DNA from: Drechslerella dactyloides
Lineage: Eukaryota > Ascomycota > Orbiliomycetes > Orbiliales > Orbiliaceae
NCBI GenBank assembly: GCA_020064725.1
Contig: JAGTWJ010000002.1
Span: forward strand, 3,658,001-3,722,000
Length of the DNA stretch: 64,000 bases
Reading direction: 5' to 3'
Shown one piece after another: positions 1 to 12,400 of the stretch. Under the pieces are notes generated by a model that did no database searches, was not told the origin of the DNA, and saw only the letters and a program-made list of their open reading frames with translations. The position numbers and the translations under genes are program-made. The first letter of the stretch is position 1. Each line of letters starts with the position of its first letter.

Positions 1-2400
1 ACGCATTCCTGAGTTTTGAGCCTGCGGATGTTGATATCATGATAGGCCACAATGATGTTTGTTGTGTCTGGGCTGACCCTTGCAACTTGCAGGTCCGCGA
101 GAGCGAGCGAGAGGGAGAGAGGGATGGACGCTATATCACGCTACAGAATATTAAAGAATGTGGTATTTACCCAGTTAGCTAGTCAGCTAGTCAGCTAGCA
201 GGTAGCTAAGGTCAGTAGCTAATCAGCTAATTAGTACTCATGAAGCATGAGATTTGAGAGGATAGAAACCGGGTTTGGGGAGCGCACTGCATGCAAGGGG
301 ACAGATTAGTTGCATGGGGGAAATGGATGGAATGCTCGATCGAGCTAGGAAAAACCTTCTCTCATTCAAGTATCGATGGGTAAGAGATGCATATCGGTAT
401 GGGATATGCAGGCGGATGGGAGGTTGTGATGGTGGTAATCTCCGGCCCGTGTGTCTATAGATAGCTCTATAGCTCGCTGGAAGAATGTCGCCAGCTATGA
501 TCGTCACGCTGTCAATCACCCGGTCGCCTCGAGTGCGATCACCGTTGCAGTGACGGGTCTCCTGGCATCAGCATTCAGTGAGCCGGCCGGTACATTTGGA
601 CGATGTTTAGTGCGACATGGATATGGGCATTTGAGCAGAGCTCGAGTTTTTTTAGTGACGGCCGCGTTGCAGAAGGCGGTTTCGATTGGTCGGCCGGTGT
701 TTCTCGCTGCACTAAGCGATGCTGCATGCCGCTAGACTCGCCTTGCAGCAGCCGTCGAAAGCCACAAAGACGAACAAAACCCGGTCTGCAAGTGCAAGAC
801 TGCAGCATGCCCTCATCATTCTGCAGGTTTGTTGAGCGGGTGGTGGATGTGGAGGTGGGAGGTGGTGCGCCCAAAAGTTTCTTTTCCTTCGTCCGTTAAT
901 TCTCGCCGTAAGCGAACGTCGCATTCCCTTCCCGCAGGCTGGCGAGCTGGGCCTGCCTGGCCTGGCCTGTGTGTGTGCGCGACGACGCGCGACGTCACGT
1001 CAAGATCTCGACTGCTGGCCAGACGTCTGCAACAACAACGGTACCTGTGGCAGAGCAGCAGGATTGTGCATTACCATGCGCTCTAGCCGCAGCTAGCTTT
1101 GACATAAGATGGCCGTTATGCGTGCATCCATATTGCCCGTACATACACATGTACGTACATTACGTCCGCACATTGTCGTCCCAGCGCAGCGTCTCTTGGA
1201 TTCGAATCGAAACCTGCTTTTGCGATCGTTGGGACCTTATCGCGGCGTCCTAAGATCGGCAGCGCAGCACGCTGCTTTTATCCAGACACGCCATGTGGGC
1301 CGACGGGCGTTCTATGAGAGTTGGCAGCGAATCAGTAGCGAAAGGCGCGTCAATCGCTGCCGGATGGGGACGAGCGCCGGAGAAAGAATGGAAACGTGGG
1401 TTTTGAAGCTCCAACGTGTGCCTGTTTGGCAGCGGGGGCGCGGCTGCGATCGCCGCTGCGCATTCTAGAATCGCGAGAATGTTGGCTGGTGCGGCGCGGC
1501 GATCGCTTCCGCTTGCCAGCTGCGGGATCAAAGGCTGAGCGCTGGTGACAGTCGGGAGCGGGCCCGGAGTTAAGAAATAGTATCTGCCATCGCGGCGGAG
1601 GGGCAGGCATGATGACGGCCAATGGGTGTGTCGGTGGGCGTCGTTGGCGTCATTCGTTTCGGCAAGCCAGCAGGCCTGAACAGAGAGGCTTGAGACAAGG
1701 TCATGGGCATTCCAGCCGGCCAGCCAGCCAGAGAGCAGCCAACCCGCCAGAGGGGACGCCAACCAGCGCCGGTGCCGGTGCCATCGATGGAAAGGTGGAA
1801 GGGGCGTTCGTCATTCGTTGGTGCGGCATGCAGGCTGCCGGATGAGGGTGATGAGGATGAGGATGGGGATGGATTGAGGGTGTGAGGGTGTGAGGAATGC
1901 GCGAGTCGTGCGGCGCGCCGCAGAATGAGGCCTGATGTCCGCACCGCATCACGTAAGCGGCAGTGGTGCGGAGGAATGTGTTGTGGCCGCACGCTCTGGA
2001 CGTCGCACCGTTGCACAGCCACCACACACAACTTCCAACGATTCCTTCTTTTTGTTCTTCTTCTTCTTCTTGCGCTCTGCGCTAACTATACTGCGCTAGG
2101 TACTCCGTATCTGTGCCGAATACTGCTTTGGGGGCAAGTATCTCGTAGCGTGCCTGCGGGGAATCTCGACACGACCAGTACTGACACGACGAAGAAGCAG
2201 ACGAAGCATCCGATCGTGCGAAATGAGTGTATCAGACCTCGTGAGACAGGCCTTCAGCTCGGCTCGGCTGAATGAGGGAATGGCCTGATCTTGTCCGACA
2301 GATTCGTCAAAGTCGAAATGAAAACACCGACTGTTCGATTTAATATCCTCGCGCGCGTTCCTGTGCAAAGCGCTGCTGCCTGGCAGCGGGCAAGGGTCGG
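1..2400. other. Gene-free intergenic DNA
   Basis: I see no gene here. Open frames on both strands are short, overlap one another, and have low-complexity translations without recognisable motifs. Local structure includes an AGCT-rich stretch at 174-237 with the 8-bp unit agtcagct repeated at 181-196, a GGATGA-rich stretch at about 1840-1895, and a TTC run at 2055-2070. The last may belong to the pyrimidine-rich promoter-like DNA that follows. Confidence 0.6.
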
Positions 2401-3122
2401 CAGCAGAGACATCCCGGCGGCACGTCCACCGCTTCCCTCGTCCCCGTCTTCCCCCCTCTCTCGCCCCTCGGTCTTGGAGGTCAAGTGACTGGTCTGTGGC
2501 AGGTCCCGGCTCCGGCTGCGTCCGCCGCTTCAGGCAACTACCCACTATACGAGCGCCGCTGCTGGTTGGCTGCATTGGCTACATTCGCGACACCCTCGTC
2601 GCCGGGCCAGATTCCGCGATGCCCGGGCGAGGTGTTTGCCCCTGTACGCCGGGCCGGCCGGGGGCAATGTGTTGCGTGTTTGTCGCGTGCGTTGCGGATG
2701 TGTTGCGGGCGCCAAGACGGCGTTTGCCCGTTGTGTCACACACACAACACGCGCAACGCACGATCGCCCGCCAGGCTGCTGCCCGCCCGTTTCGCATTCC
2801 CCTCCGCCGTCCCTCCCGTGTGTCAACCCACTGACGCGTCCTCTCTCGCTCTGGCGACTGTCTCGAGACACACTCTCAACCTCGTTACATCCCTCCCGAT
2901 ACACGGCTCGAGTATCTTAGCATTCATCCCTTCTCAACTCTCGCACGACTGCCTGCTGGCCCGGTCCCTCGGGCTTAGGCAATCGACTGCTGCGTTAGCG
3001 TCAAGCTACGAGCTCTGTCGAAAATTTCCAGATCAGTGAGTGTGCATGCATGGTCTGCATGCATGTTTCACGCCGCTAATCGATAACTCGACCACCGCTG
3101 CATCCTACGGCCGAGTCTCGGG
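2401..3122 (+). promoter_or_regulatory. Pyrimidine-rich promoter/leader-like stretch
   Basis: The plus strand is rich in C and T (for example 2430-2470 and 2790-2960), as in the leaders of the real genes further on. It ends in a good 5' splice site, GTGAGT at 3037, with a branch-like gctaatc at about 3075. This looks like the promoter and first non-coding exon of a plus-strand gene whose body is missing or broken. The nearest in-frame ATG is at 3123. No clear 3' splice site precedes it, so the exon model is unresolved. Confidence 0.3.
3043..3065. repeat. Two copies of a self-complementary 10-mer
   Basis: The 10-mer tgcatgcatg occurs at 3043-3052 and again at 3056-3065. Each copy is nearly palindromic, so the pair is both a direct and an inverted repeat. 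It lies just inside the possible intron that starts at 3037. Similar GCATGCATG words recur at about 14252, 52535 and 59503. Confidence 0.7.
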
Positions 3123-3218
3123 ATGCCCGAGAACAATTCTTCTTCGTCCCATGCAGACGGGCATGTGAAGTCGGCGGCATCGAAGCTCGAGCTCTTCTGC
3201 GGGCCCATGCTTCCTTGA
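3123..3218 (+). pseudogene. Possible truncated gene start (PhoD-phosphatase-like N-terminus)
   Basis: An ATG at 3123 opens 31 codons that look like coding sequence (Ser-rich start, then KLELFCGPML), ending at TGA 3216-3218. The LELFCGPML string resembles, from memory only, the L-x-CGPLLRY motif near the start of fungal PhoD-related phosphatases. I could not continue that family downstream in any frame, and the DNA beyond becomes AT-richer with frequent stops. A promoter-like stretch lies directly upstream. It may be the 5' remnant of a gene cut off by later insertion or decay, or a chance ORF. Confidence 0.25.
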
Positions 3219-6200
3219 TTCCTGGTCGTGGGTTCACTTCGGTTCGGCTGGTTTTACCACCGCATGGAGAAGGTGGCGGCTCGGTTGGCAATATTGCGCG
3301 AGTCGCACTCGCGACGTTAACCTTATCGCTAGATCGATATGGCGTATTCAACCGTATACGATAGCTGCCAATGGAACTTTGCCGTCCCGCGGCCGCTGCT
3401 GAGCTCATGCCGCGCGTAGGGATTCTACTACGGTACGCGGGATTTGTGCTGTTTCTCATGGACCAAATGTCGTTTATTATAATTACTGGACATGACTGGT
3501 ACCTATCGACTACACCTGCCGAGGTATCTTTATATATACTCGGCCGATTGCTCCCTGCGAAAAGCTCCCTGCGACTGCCATGTTCTGAACAATTTCATTG
3601 TGTAGCAGCTTCCACAGACGGCAAAAGCGCCGGCGCAGCGGCTGTCTCTTATATTGTGATATGAGGCAAATACCTGGCAGTCGAATTTCTGAAGTGCATA
3701 CCAACAGTTCGGATGGAGCTAAACCGACGCTGCCAGAAGATTAAGTCCCCCGAGCCCGGTACGAAGACATGCATCGATGTGTACTTCACCAGGGTACATG
3801 TTCATCAATGAGCCCCATCCATGGAACTCCAAAGCCGTACTCGGGGCATCCCTATCACTGCACGAAAGAATGAGGCGCAAATGCCTTTATCCTATAACGA
3901 TATTTCAACGAGCGTCAAGCTGAACAGCTCCGATGGCGGCCGTGCCTCCTCGCTTTGATGGGTATATTAACATATTCAAGCCCACGCTACTCGCAGTATA
4001 CCTTCAATATCGATCGATATAAATATACGGATCAGGCTATAACGACACGCCTTCAGGAGAAATTGAAATTTCGTCAAAATTAAAGGACCGCACACCGGAA
4101 TCGGGCAAGGCTCGTCTCGCAGCCCCGTCTGCCGTACTTTGGTGGCTTCCGCAAATTTGGCATACAAGGCGACCTACCGAAAGCAATGCGCTGCGCCGCT
4201 ACTTGTGCAATTAAATGTGTCAAGCTAAGCCAGCGCGGCGTTCGCGTCCCGAGCCCGCGCTAACTTTATCGAATCTGTTGAGATAGCGAACGGCAAAACC
4301 CAGCCGCTGATCATCAAGGTGGCTAAGACAGGAGTCCTGTCCCTTTTGACATACCGCGGCACTTCAATTAGATCTTAGTGAGTGCGGCAATGACAGGTCA
4401 CTAAAGGGCTGCGAATGCATGAGACTGTCGCAAAATGGATTTAATTGCCACTATAGCTCCAAACGTCGACTCTCATTCGCTGCGTTGTCAGGAGCCATCG
4501 ACTAACAGGACGTCAAATGGTTCTTTAAACTGAAGCCTTCCTTGCTCGATCCCAGGTATGGTTGGTATACTGACGTAAACTGCTGTCGAGTCGCCTCAAT
4601 TCTCCTTGTTTCTTAGGATTCCTTGTCGTGCTGCTGAAGACATATCCGCCACGTTTGCAACTGCAATCTCAGCGCCCCGGGACGAGCTGAAAGTTGTGGA
4701 GAGGTCCGTGAGCTCTTCGAGAGCTCACTCGAGTAATCCTAGCTCTTTACGCACAGAACACATCTACATTCCATTCATGCAATGGAACCCAAGATACTGC
4801 TTCCCGTCTGATTCGATCTCAAATCGCATGCCGAATGCGTAAGATCAGGGGTATAATGTTACAAAGCTATACTCTTTAGTCTTCACGAACCAGCCAGCTT
4901 AGCATGTTGTTCGACTGATCTGCTAGCATACTTCCTGAACCTGTGAAATTATACAATGCAAACAGCTGGAAGCACGGTGAAGACCAAAGACTTTGGTGCC
5001 TTGTATTTGAAACTTATGGCGCCCCAAAATCGGGTTTACTTCAGTTTCCTATGAGAAGTCCGTATAACTCAAATTTACCAGTGCTGCTATATCAGTTATC
5101 CTCTTGGCACCTCTTGTGGCGCACCAGTTGGGCTTTGCCACCACTGTATCCAAGGGCCAATGGGATGTGAGGCGATTGCCTCATCTTCGAAGGTATACGT
5201 ATGTTTATAGTCTATCGGATGTGCATAGTTCGGCGACTTGAACCGGCCCTTCAGGTGTTGACATGTGAACTCGACTTTATACACTATGATTACCTTATGT
5301 GCCTCGAAACATATATTAATACGGATATCCGGCCACCTGTACAATAGACGTATATTTATAATTAGGCTCGATGTGCATTGTCAAGGCCGGTAAATAAATA
5401 ACCGCACCTTGAAGCTAAATCCATGATCCCAGATTGACTAAACGTCACGAGCTGCATAAGAATTCCTCCTTCTTAAACCGGATCTGCAGTAGCCAGTTGG
5501 CATCACTGAGTGTGACGTTATCGATATCGCCATGCCATATGAACGAGCTTGCGTATCGTCAAAGAGTTTCCCGGGAAATATATATATCTCACCCTTCAGG
5601 TTATGACTAGCTTACTCGATGACTATCGGAATTAAGCGGACGAGATTGTCCTAGTCGTCACCCTCAAACTTTGGAGTCTTAAGCCTCATCATCGTGAGTT
5701 GGCTGAACTTGGTTATTGATTGTCATACTCTCGAAACTTCCCATTCTCATAGACGCCACTGGCTAGTAGTGACATTTAAGTGTTAGTGCTGACGATAATT
5801 TTGCAAGGTTTGGAGTTAGCTGAATCAACGTTATGATCAAGCCCGGGATTCCCTTAGGTCCCACCTTATCCCATCTTACCTCTGAGCGAGGGCCTTCGCA
5901 AAAGGACACCTAAGACAGATATGTCCAGAGTACATTTAGCCTCAAAATTAGCATTACTATTACTTTACTATCTCTAATCCTCACAAGCTTTTCAAAACTC
6001 ATTAACTCTGTATATCATATCCGCATCAGCCCGCTCGAAACGTACCATAGTTGAGGTATGGACTGTGCAGCATAGCCAACGGCTGTAAGAGTGGCGTATA
6101 TGCCAGATGGTTCTTGGAGTATCATCGCCGTAGGGGAAGTCCGCAAGGTTAAATGGAAGTGAGCATATGAACGAGATCCATGATATTAAAACGTACTGAA

Positions 6201-9200
6201 ATATACGACCCTCTGTGATAGTTAATACGAATAGCTGCCTTGGTTAATCAGGAGTACCAAGCTACAGAACTTGTTTTGCAGTTGAGCAGAGCTGTTGTAT
6301 GGCCCGGACGCAGGCGCAAGAGTAATAGTTGTAGCACTAGCGTATCAGAATCAATTAAGAACCGGTGCATGATATTTAGAGGAATCAGCGGTGCTGCTGC
6401 CGCCTCCACGATTTGCCTGGTTCGCGTCAAGTATATATGCCGATATCATATCAAGGTGGCTGGACCGAGTAGTCGTCGTTTGAACAAACAAAAATTACTT
6501 CATGTTTCGAATTTATGGTATTTTCAAGCTAGCTGGATATACCTGAAACGATCCCAGCCGCGAAGGAGACGCGAAGAAGACGCAAGGAAGTTGCAAAGAA
6601 GACTACGGGGCAAGGACACACAACTCGGTCTCTAGTTTAACAGCTACCATTTTCATCGTCCGCCAGCTTGGTACCATAGGTCAAAACTATAAGACGTACT
6701 ATTGGGTTGATATATGGTACGTGGGTAGAAGTATTCAAGAGACCAAGAGATCTGCGTCCTTTAAATTGTTCAGTGAAACGGAAACAAGTATGATAAATAA
6801 CGATGTTAAATCCTTCTAATATAATGGGAGACCGTCTGGCATCGAGACTAGGGAGAATGATCGGCTGTTGGGAAGACCGCATGCAGGGGATATGTAATAA
6901 TGGCTGGGCAACCGTATATCGAGCCGACAAAGAAGACCCTGAGGCGATGTACTTACCGTTCCGCAAATGTCCCGCTGTAAGCTCTATGGAGGTGGTTCCC
7001 TCTGGTGGTTAGAATTATTGCCCTCGCAAGCCAGTCAGAATTTACTGAATTGAGGACCGCGGGGTCAACTATCCACACGGGTGGATGTATTTTAGCTAAA
7101 CGAATCCAGGGCGAATCGAGCATGTCCAGGCACTGACAACGTAAGAAGAAAGCAAAGACTTGCTGCGAACGCTAGCGCAATGGCGATAATATCTTCAATG
7201 ATAGAATTCATCTCTGGACCCAGGAAGCTCATGCATAAGCCCCTACCCTTTCAAATCTCTGTGGGATCTAGTATGTATAGAGATCTGAAGAGGTTTTTCT
7301 AAAGATATTTCGAGGATATACCCGGTCTACAACCTTTCAGACATGGTTCGGGCTACCGTATAAACTACTTAATAGCTGTAGCCGGAGGAACCTGGCCTGG
7401 CTAGAGTACTCCATAATTGTTCTACAGGATCAATGTATCGTGGGCGCCGACAAGATTGCAGACGGCGTATCTAGATTATACTCTCTCATACGGCCGTTCA
7501 CAAATGCATCTCCGTGAAAATAGTGGCGAAAATGTCAGCAGATACTTTAAGTCCTCGCTGGCCCAAGGATTGACAGTCTGGTTTACGAGACAAACTCTAA
7601 GTATGTAAGTTGAAAGGTAGTGCTAAGCCTAATAGGCTGACGGTCAATTTGAGAACTCAAGGATTCGCTATTTGTTGACAATTAAGGCAAATTATCAGTC
7701 ATATAGGCTGCAAGGACTAGATTTCGTGGCGACAACTGTAGTCGGGGAATAGACCGGATGATAGAACAGTGGGTTGGCGATCTATAATAGCTACCCTAAG
7801 GTCTAGCGCCGCCTTGGAGACCCGCCACAGCCACGAGATCGATTGATAGAGCTGCGAGATGGAGCCGAGACAATCAGCTGGAAGGCTCAGCACCTGTGTT
7901 CTCTACTCTCAGTGTTTATATTGATTTAGTGATTACAATGATACCGCATACGGTACGCTGGACATAATAATGAATAGTCTGGCGATTAATCCTGACTAAG
8001 TGGCATGATATTCATCGTTCTCATTCTATATATTGGTAGACCAGGGGCTCCGTAGATTGCACGAATGAGAGTAGCGCGTGGTGTGCAGATTGACACGATA
8101 CGGTAGTTCTTTGCGGGAGGGAAAGAAAAGCCCAACTCGAATTGACAGACTAAGGGGGCTTTAACGGAGTTCTAACAGCTCGGAAAACAGCATTATAGAA
8201 TTACCAGCCACTAGATTTTAGAAAGCTAACAGTATACGACAGACACTAGAGTTTAGGAAAGTGACAGTATACGACTGAGAGTGGCCCTTGTGATTTATCT
8301 GGTACAGATGCGCACCGACAATCACAGGCGAATTATTTTATGATATTATGATCCATCACACGTCCCGATATTCGCACACTTTGACACTGGAAAGCCGCTT
8401 GAGATCACATAATTGGTGCCGATAAGTTCCTGAATCGCCAAGGTGAAAGTTGAGGTTCTGACAAAAAGTTTGCTTTTGAATATGGAATATGGAATCGCTG
8501 ATATATAGTCACGGGCCCCGAGGTAGGTGTTGCACGATCCTCGGAACGATGAATTATGACCGGAGGCACACTATAGTACTGTACTATCCTACTCACATGG
8601 AGAGCGCTTATATCAATCACCAACAATGTGTAAATGGAATCAACTCGCGATTTGGGTTCGGTGAATATAAAGCTGGAACCTGTTTCTTTTACGGAACAGT
8701 CAAATTTGATATCATACGAACTCAGGCATTGGCTCTTTCGATATTTTGAGATATGATGTTCGAGTAACTTTACTATTCGAGAAGAATACTTGGGATCGGC
8801 GGCATCAGAAGTCTATTGGGCGCGTGGCTTGTGTAACTTGTGTAACTGCTGTGAAGATCTGTTGTTGCAGATTACTCGTTCCTGTGTTGTTGGCCACAAG
8901 TAGCTTGATATCGGTCTGATCGCGAGGCCAGCGCCTCGAAACTGGGATATATATCATTAAATCCACTGACATTCCGAATCAGGGGCGGTTTCAACAAGAA
9001 AGGCTCGTTCCAAAGTTCTATCGAATTCACCGTATCTTAAGCTCATGTTTTGGCAAGTATCTTAGCATCGGTTGTGGATTTGCGAGCTTGTGTTGCAGAC
9101 GCATTTCCAACAGAAGGATATGCTGAAAACCTCAACAGTTCATTCGTTAGGGCATCAATATACATAGACCTGTATACTGATGTGTATATCCCCACTTGAC

Positions 9201-9400
9201 CGTCGATAGTGCCAGATGTGGGACTCTAAGCTTTGGTCGGCGGGTCTCCATCCCGACGTTACACGAGCATCCGGCAGTGCTCCCGGTAGGCTACGCCGTC
9301 ATGTCCTGGAGCGATAAAGCAGAAGGATCATGAACCATCACATCATGGCGTATCTTTAGAATGCATTGTCACGCTACTACTTGTAGATAGGTTCGAGTAG
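3219..9400. other. AT-richer, ORF-poor block
   Basis: Compared with its flanks this 6-kb stretch has more TA steps and far fewer open frames of 60 codons or more. None of the longest translations (for example 6240-6635 plus) shows a domain I recognise. I saw no terminal repeats and no reverse transcriptase, integrase or transposase motif. It may be decayed repeat DNA, possibly altered by repeat-induced point mutation, but CpA is still common by eye, so that is not established. Confidence 0.45.
8206..8275. repeat. Imperfect tandem duplication, 2 x 35 bp
   Basis: Two adjacent 35-bp units (8206-8240 and 8241-8275) share the start ag.cactaga and the end acagtatacgac, and differ at about five internal positions. 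A shorter 9-bp perfect duplication, cttgtgtaa twice, lies at 8828-8845 in the same block. No coding function is visible. Confidence 0.8.
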
Positions 9401-12400
9401 CTGTACTGGATTACATTCGCCTGGCATTGCATGATGAATACGAGAACACGCGTCATATGATGCACTTCTGGTACGGCGGACCCCGACAATGCGTTGCGAA
9501 CGTGTTGTAGTTGTTGCATTTTGTATCGGCCGCTACCGATCATGGACAGTGCAACGCCTGGAGCTCACGCTCGAGCGCTCACCATCATCTGCATGCATCC
9601 AGTCAGTCGTGCATGCATGATACAGCCGGAGACCAGGTGTCGACACACGCATGAATCCTCACTGGCCAGGAGGCATGGATTCCGACGTCGGCCTGGGATG
9701 CCTCCGACCAGAGTCCTTGCTCGCGTCGCCAGCTGTCAGTCTCTCCTGCAGGTCTTGCTCTCAAGCCAGTCAGAGCCATCATGACACAGCTCACCTGACC
9801 GGCTGGACAGCGAATAATAGAACGAGCACAGACGTCCTCCGTCGACGAGCACGCGCACGTTCACAAGCATTGAAGAGGAAGCGCTGGCGCCGAGAAGAGA
9901 GTATACGTATCGATCCTTGGCTAGTAGTTGGCTGGTCAGATGAGGTGTGACCCCTTGTTCGTCTGTACGGAGGTCTGTGTGGACGGCAGTGAGGGGTGCA
10001 CTGCCATTCTGCATTTTGCTACAGTGCGGAAGTTAAGGCAGATTCATTCGAATTCCCACCTTGCCGGCCGTTGGAGCGTTAATGAATATATTAATATCAC
10101 GGCCGATATTAACAAAGATCAACAGTGCATTGCATCGACGCGCCAAACCTCCTTCGTATCCACCCATCCATCCACACCGAAAATCGTGCTTGGTTGAAGG
10201 TAAATAAATAGGATTCATGAGAATTATTGTATGCCAGTACGTACTAGTGTGTCAGAAAATACGTGATGTTGAGGTACCGTCGACAAAGACCAACGTAATC
10301 CTGCAGGTGGTGGCTGAACGAGGTTATCGATAACAGGACAGCGACCCCGGCTCGCTATGCACACAGGCAGCCTTCAGCCTCACGGTTTCGTTTTGATTTG
10401 ACAGGTTACACCAGTTGGAGAGACCGTGCATGAAGGATGCAGGCGGCAGGCGACGGCTAAATTTATTCAATATTTTACTTTACTATTCTAATTTGCCGAG
10501 AATCGAACGGACGGCAGTGCTGCCGCGTATATTCTGTTCATCTTGTGGTTTGGAATGGAGAGCAGGGGTTTCGCTTGGGATAGTTGCTGCTCTATCTTTG
10601 TTGCATTTATTCCTACAGAACTTAGATAGACTTAGATATCCGGCTAGAAGTGCCAGTGCTGGTGTCGAGGCCATTCTTCCTACCCGGATTCACAAAGATA
10701 AAGATCCTTGCTCATTCAACAGCAACAAACCGCTAAATTGTGCGAATGCGACTCATCGCCTGGGTATCCCATTCATTGATATTCGCAGTCGTGAATCGAT
10801 TGCACTGCCATTGCTTCGCACCAACCGATAAAAGGCAGCGCCCGGTTCCTTTGGTTACCCGTCTCCACCAACGAACCCGCATCGCCATTGATTGGCCTGA
10901 TCCTTCGTTTGGGCTCCACATCCAACTTGGATCTAAAAGTCTGCATGCTCGTGAGCCGAAGCACATAATGTTTGCAGCATTGCAATAGCAGTTATATTAA
11001 TATACATATTTCCAACCCATGCCCCGGGCGTTCCAGTTTTCGTGAACGGCACCCGAAAGGAAGCCGGCAGACTAGACAGGCGAGCGATATAATCATCATG
11101 TCAATACGCCCTGCATTGAACGATAGCCGCCTCGAAATTCGAATTGAGGAGGATGGAATCGGCTTGGACAGGGCCAATCGCGCGATCGACTAATGCATTC
11201 TCGGAGGCGATTGAGTTATCAAGATTACGAAATACCGTCGCATTCGAACTGATAGCGCCGAAGTCGATCCCCGTTCCGCTTGCAGCCAATTCGACAGACA
11301 GTCTGGAGCTGAAGAAGCGTCGGTAGCACTCTCGTTGTACCAGTACAATGTACATCGTCGGTAAGCTTGACCTTACCTGCGGGTAGGGTTCCGTGATTTC
11401 CTTCGGCTGTGGACTATCTCTCGAGGGAGCTAGCCTTGATAGACGGAAGATGGGTGGATGGGTGGATTTCCAACTAGTCTAGACGCCCGAGCGCGACGTG
11501 AATGCTTGCAGACGCACGCTCTTCTCGGGACCATATTTGCCTCAATTGGGTGTGGCACACGAGAATGAAATCTACGATCGAGGGAAAAAAGGCGATGGCA
11601 CCTAAGTGCTTACACCGTGGAAGTGTGTCTGTCTCTGGTGTTAGCGTCGTGCGGAGCAAGGTTGATATGCTGGGAAAGACCTTGGGGTTGTGGACCATTT
11701 AAGCCGCATTTGGTATAAATGTGTCTTGCTCAACCATGTCGGTGGCAGGTTGATCTCAGCCACGAGAGGCACGACGGGGTAGCATCTGCTAGCTGCTGGA
11801 GGTATTGCCATTGCTGGAATCGGGTGATTTTCTTCTTCTTTCTCGATAGCGGCGTAGTGGAGAAGCTGCCTCACTAACTGAATTCGTTCATGAAGATTTT
11901 TTCTCTTTCTCCCGTCTACGAAGCTGATTTCTTATTTTCAAGACAGTCGATCGAAGCGCTGCTATTCGTCGGCATCTATCCAACGTTGACGCAAAAATGG
12001 GAAGAAAATTTTCAACCCTCCCTGCCATGCCGGTGAGTCGAATGCAACCCATCAAAGGCAGCGGCATTTACCCCAGGAAGTTCGAGAACGTTGTGTGATA
12101 CCATGGGAGTCGAGACAATCAATGCATTCGATCGGAACACCGGATCGCGGATTGTCACCTTGGATTCACCCTTGCTGTCTGGAATTTTTTTATGCGGACG
12201 CATGTACGACTTGCGACTGCAACCACATGAAGCTGGTAAATATGGTAAATATAGAACTCAAACGCAGCTCAGGGGACCCGGACCCGTCCGGTTCCAAAGA
12301 TCTCTGGCATCCCATCGCGATGATACGTATGAGCTATAGTAGCTCTGGCAATAGCACCGCCGTTAGCGAACATCTCTAACGCACCGTGGCTCGATCACAT

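Noticed and set aside
1250..2031. Minus-strand frames of 170 and 153 codons
   Set aside because: They overlap each other in different frames, are rich in Ser, His and Pro from C-rich DNA, and have no motif or gene-like flanks.
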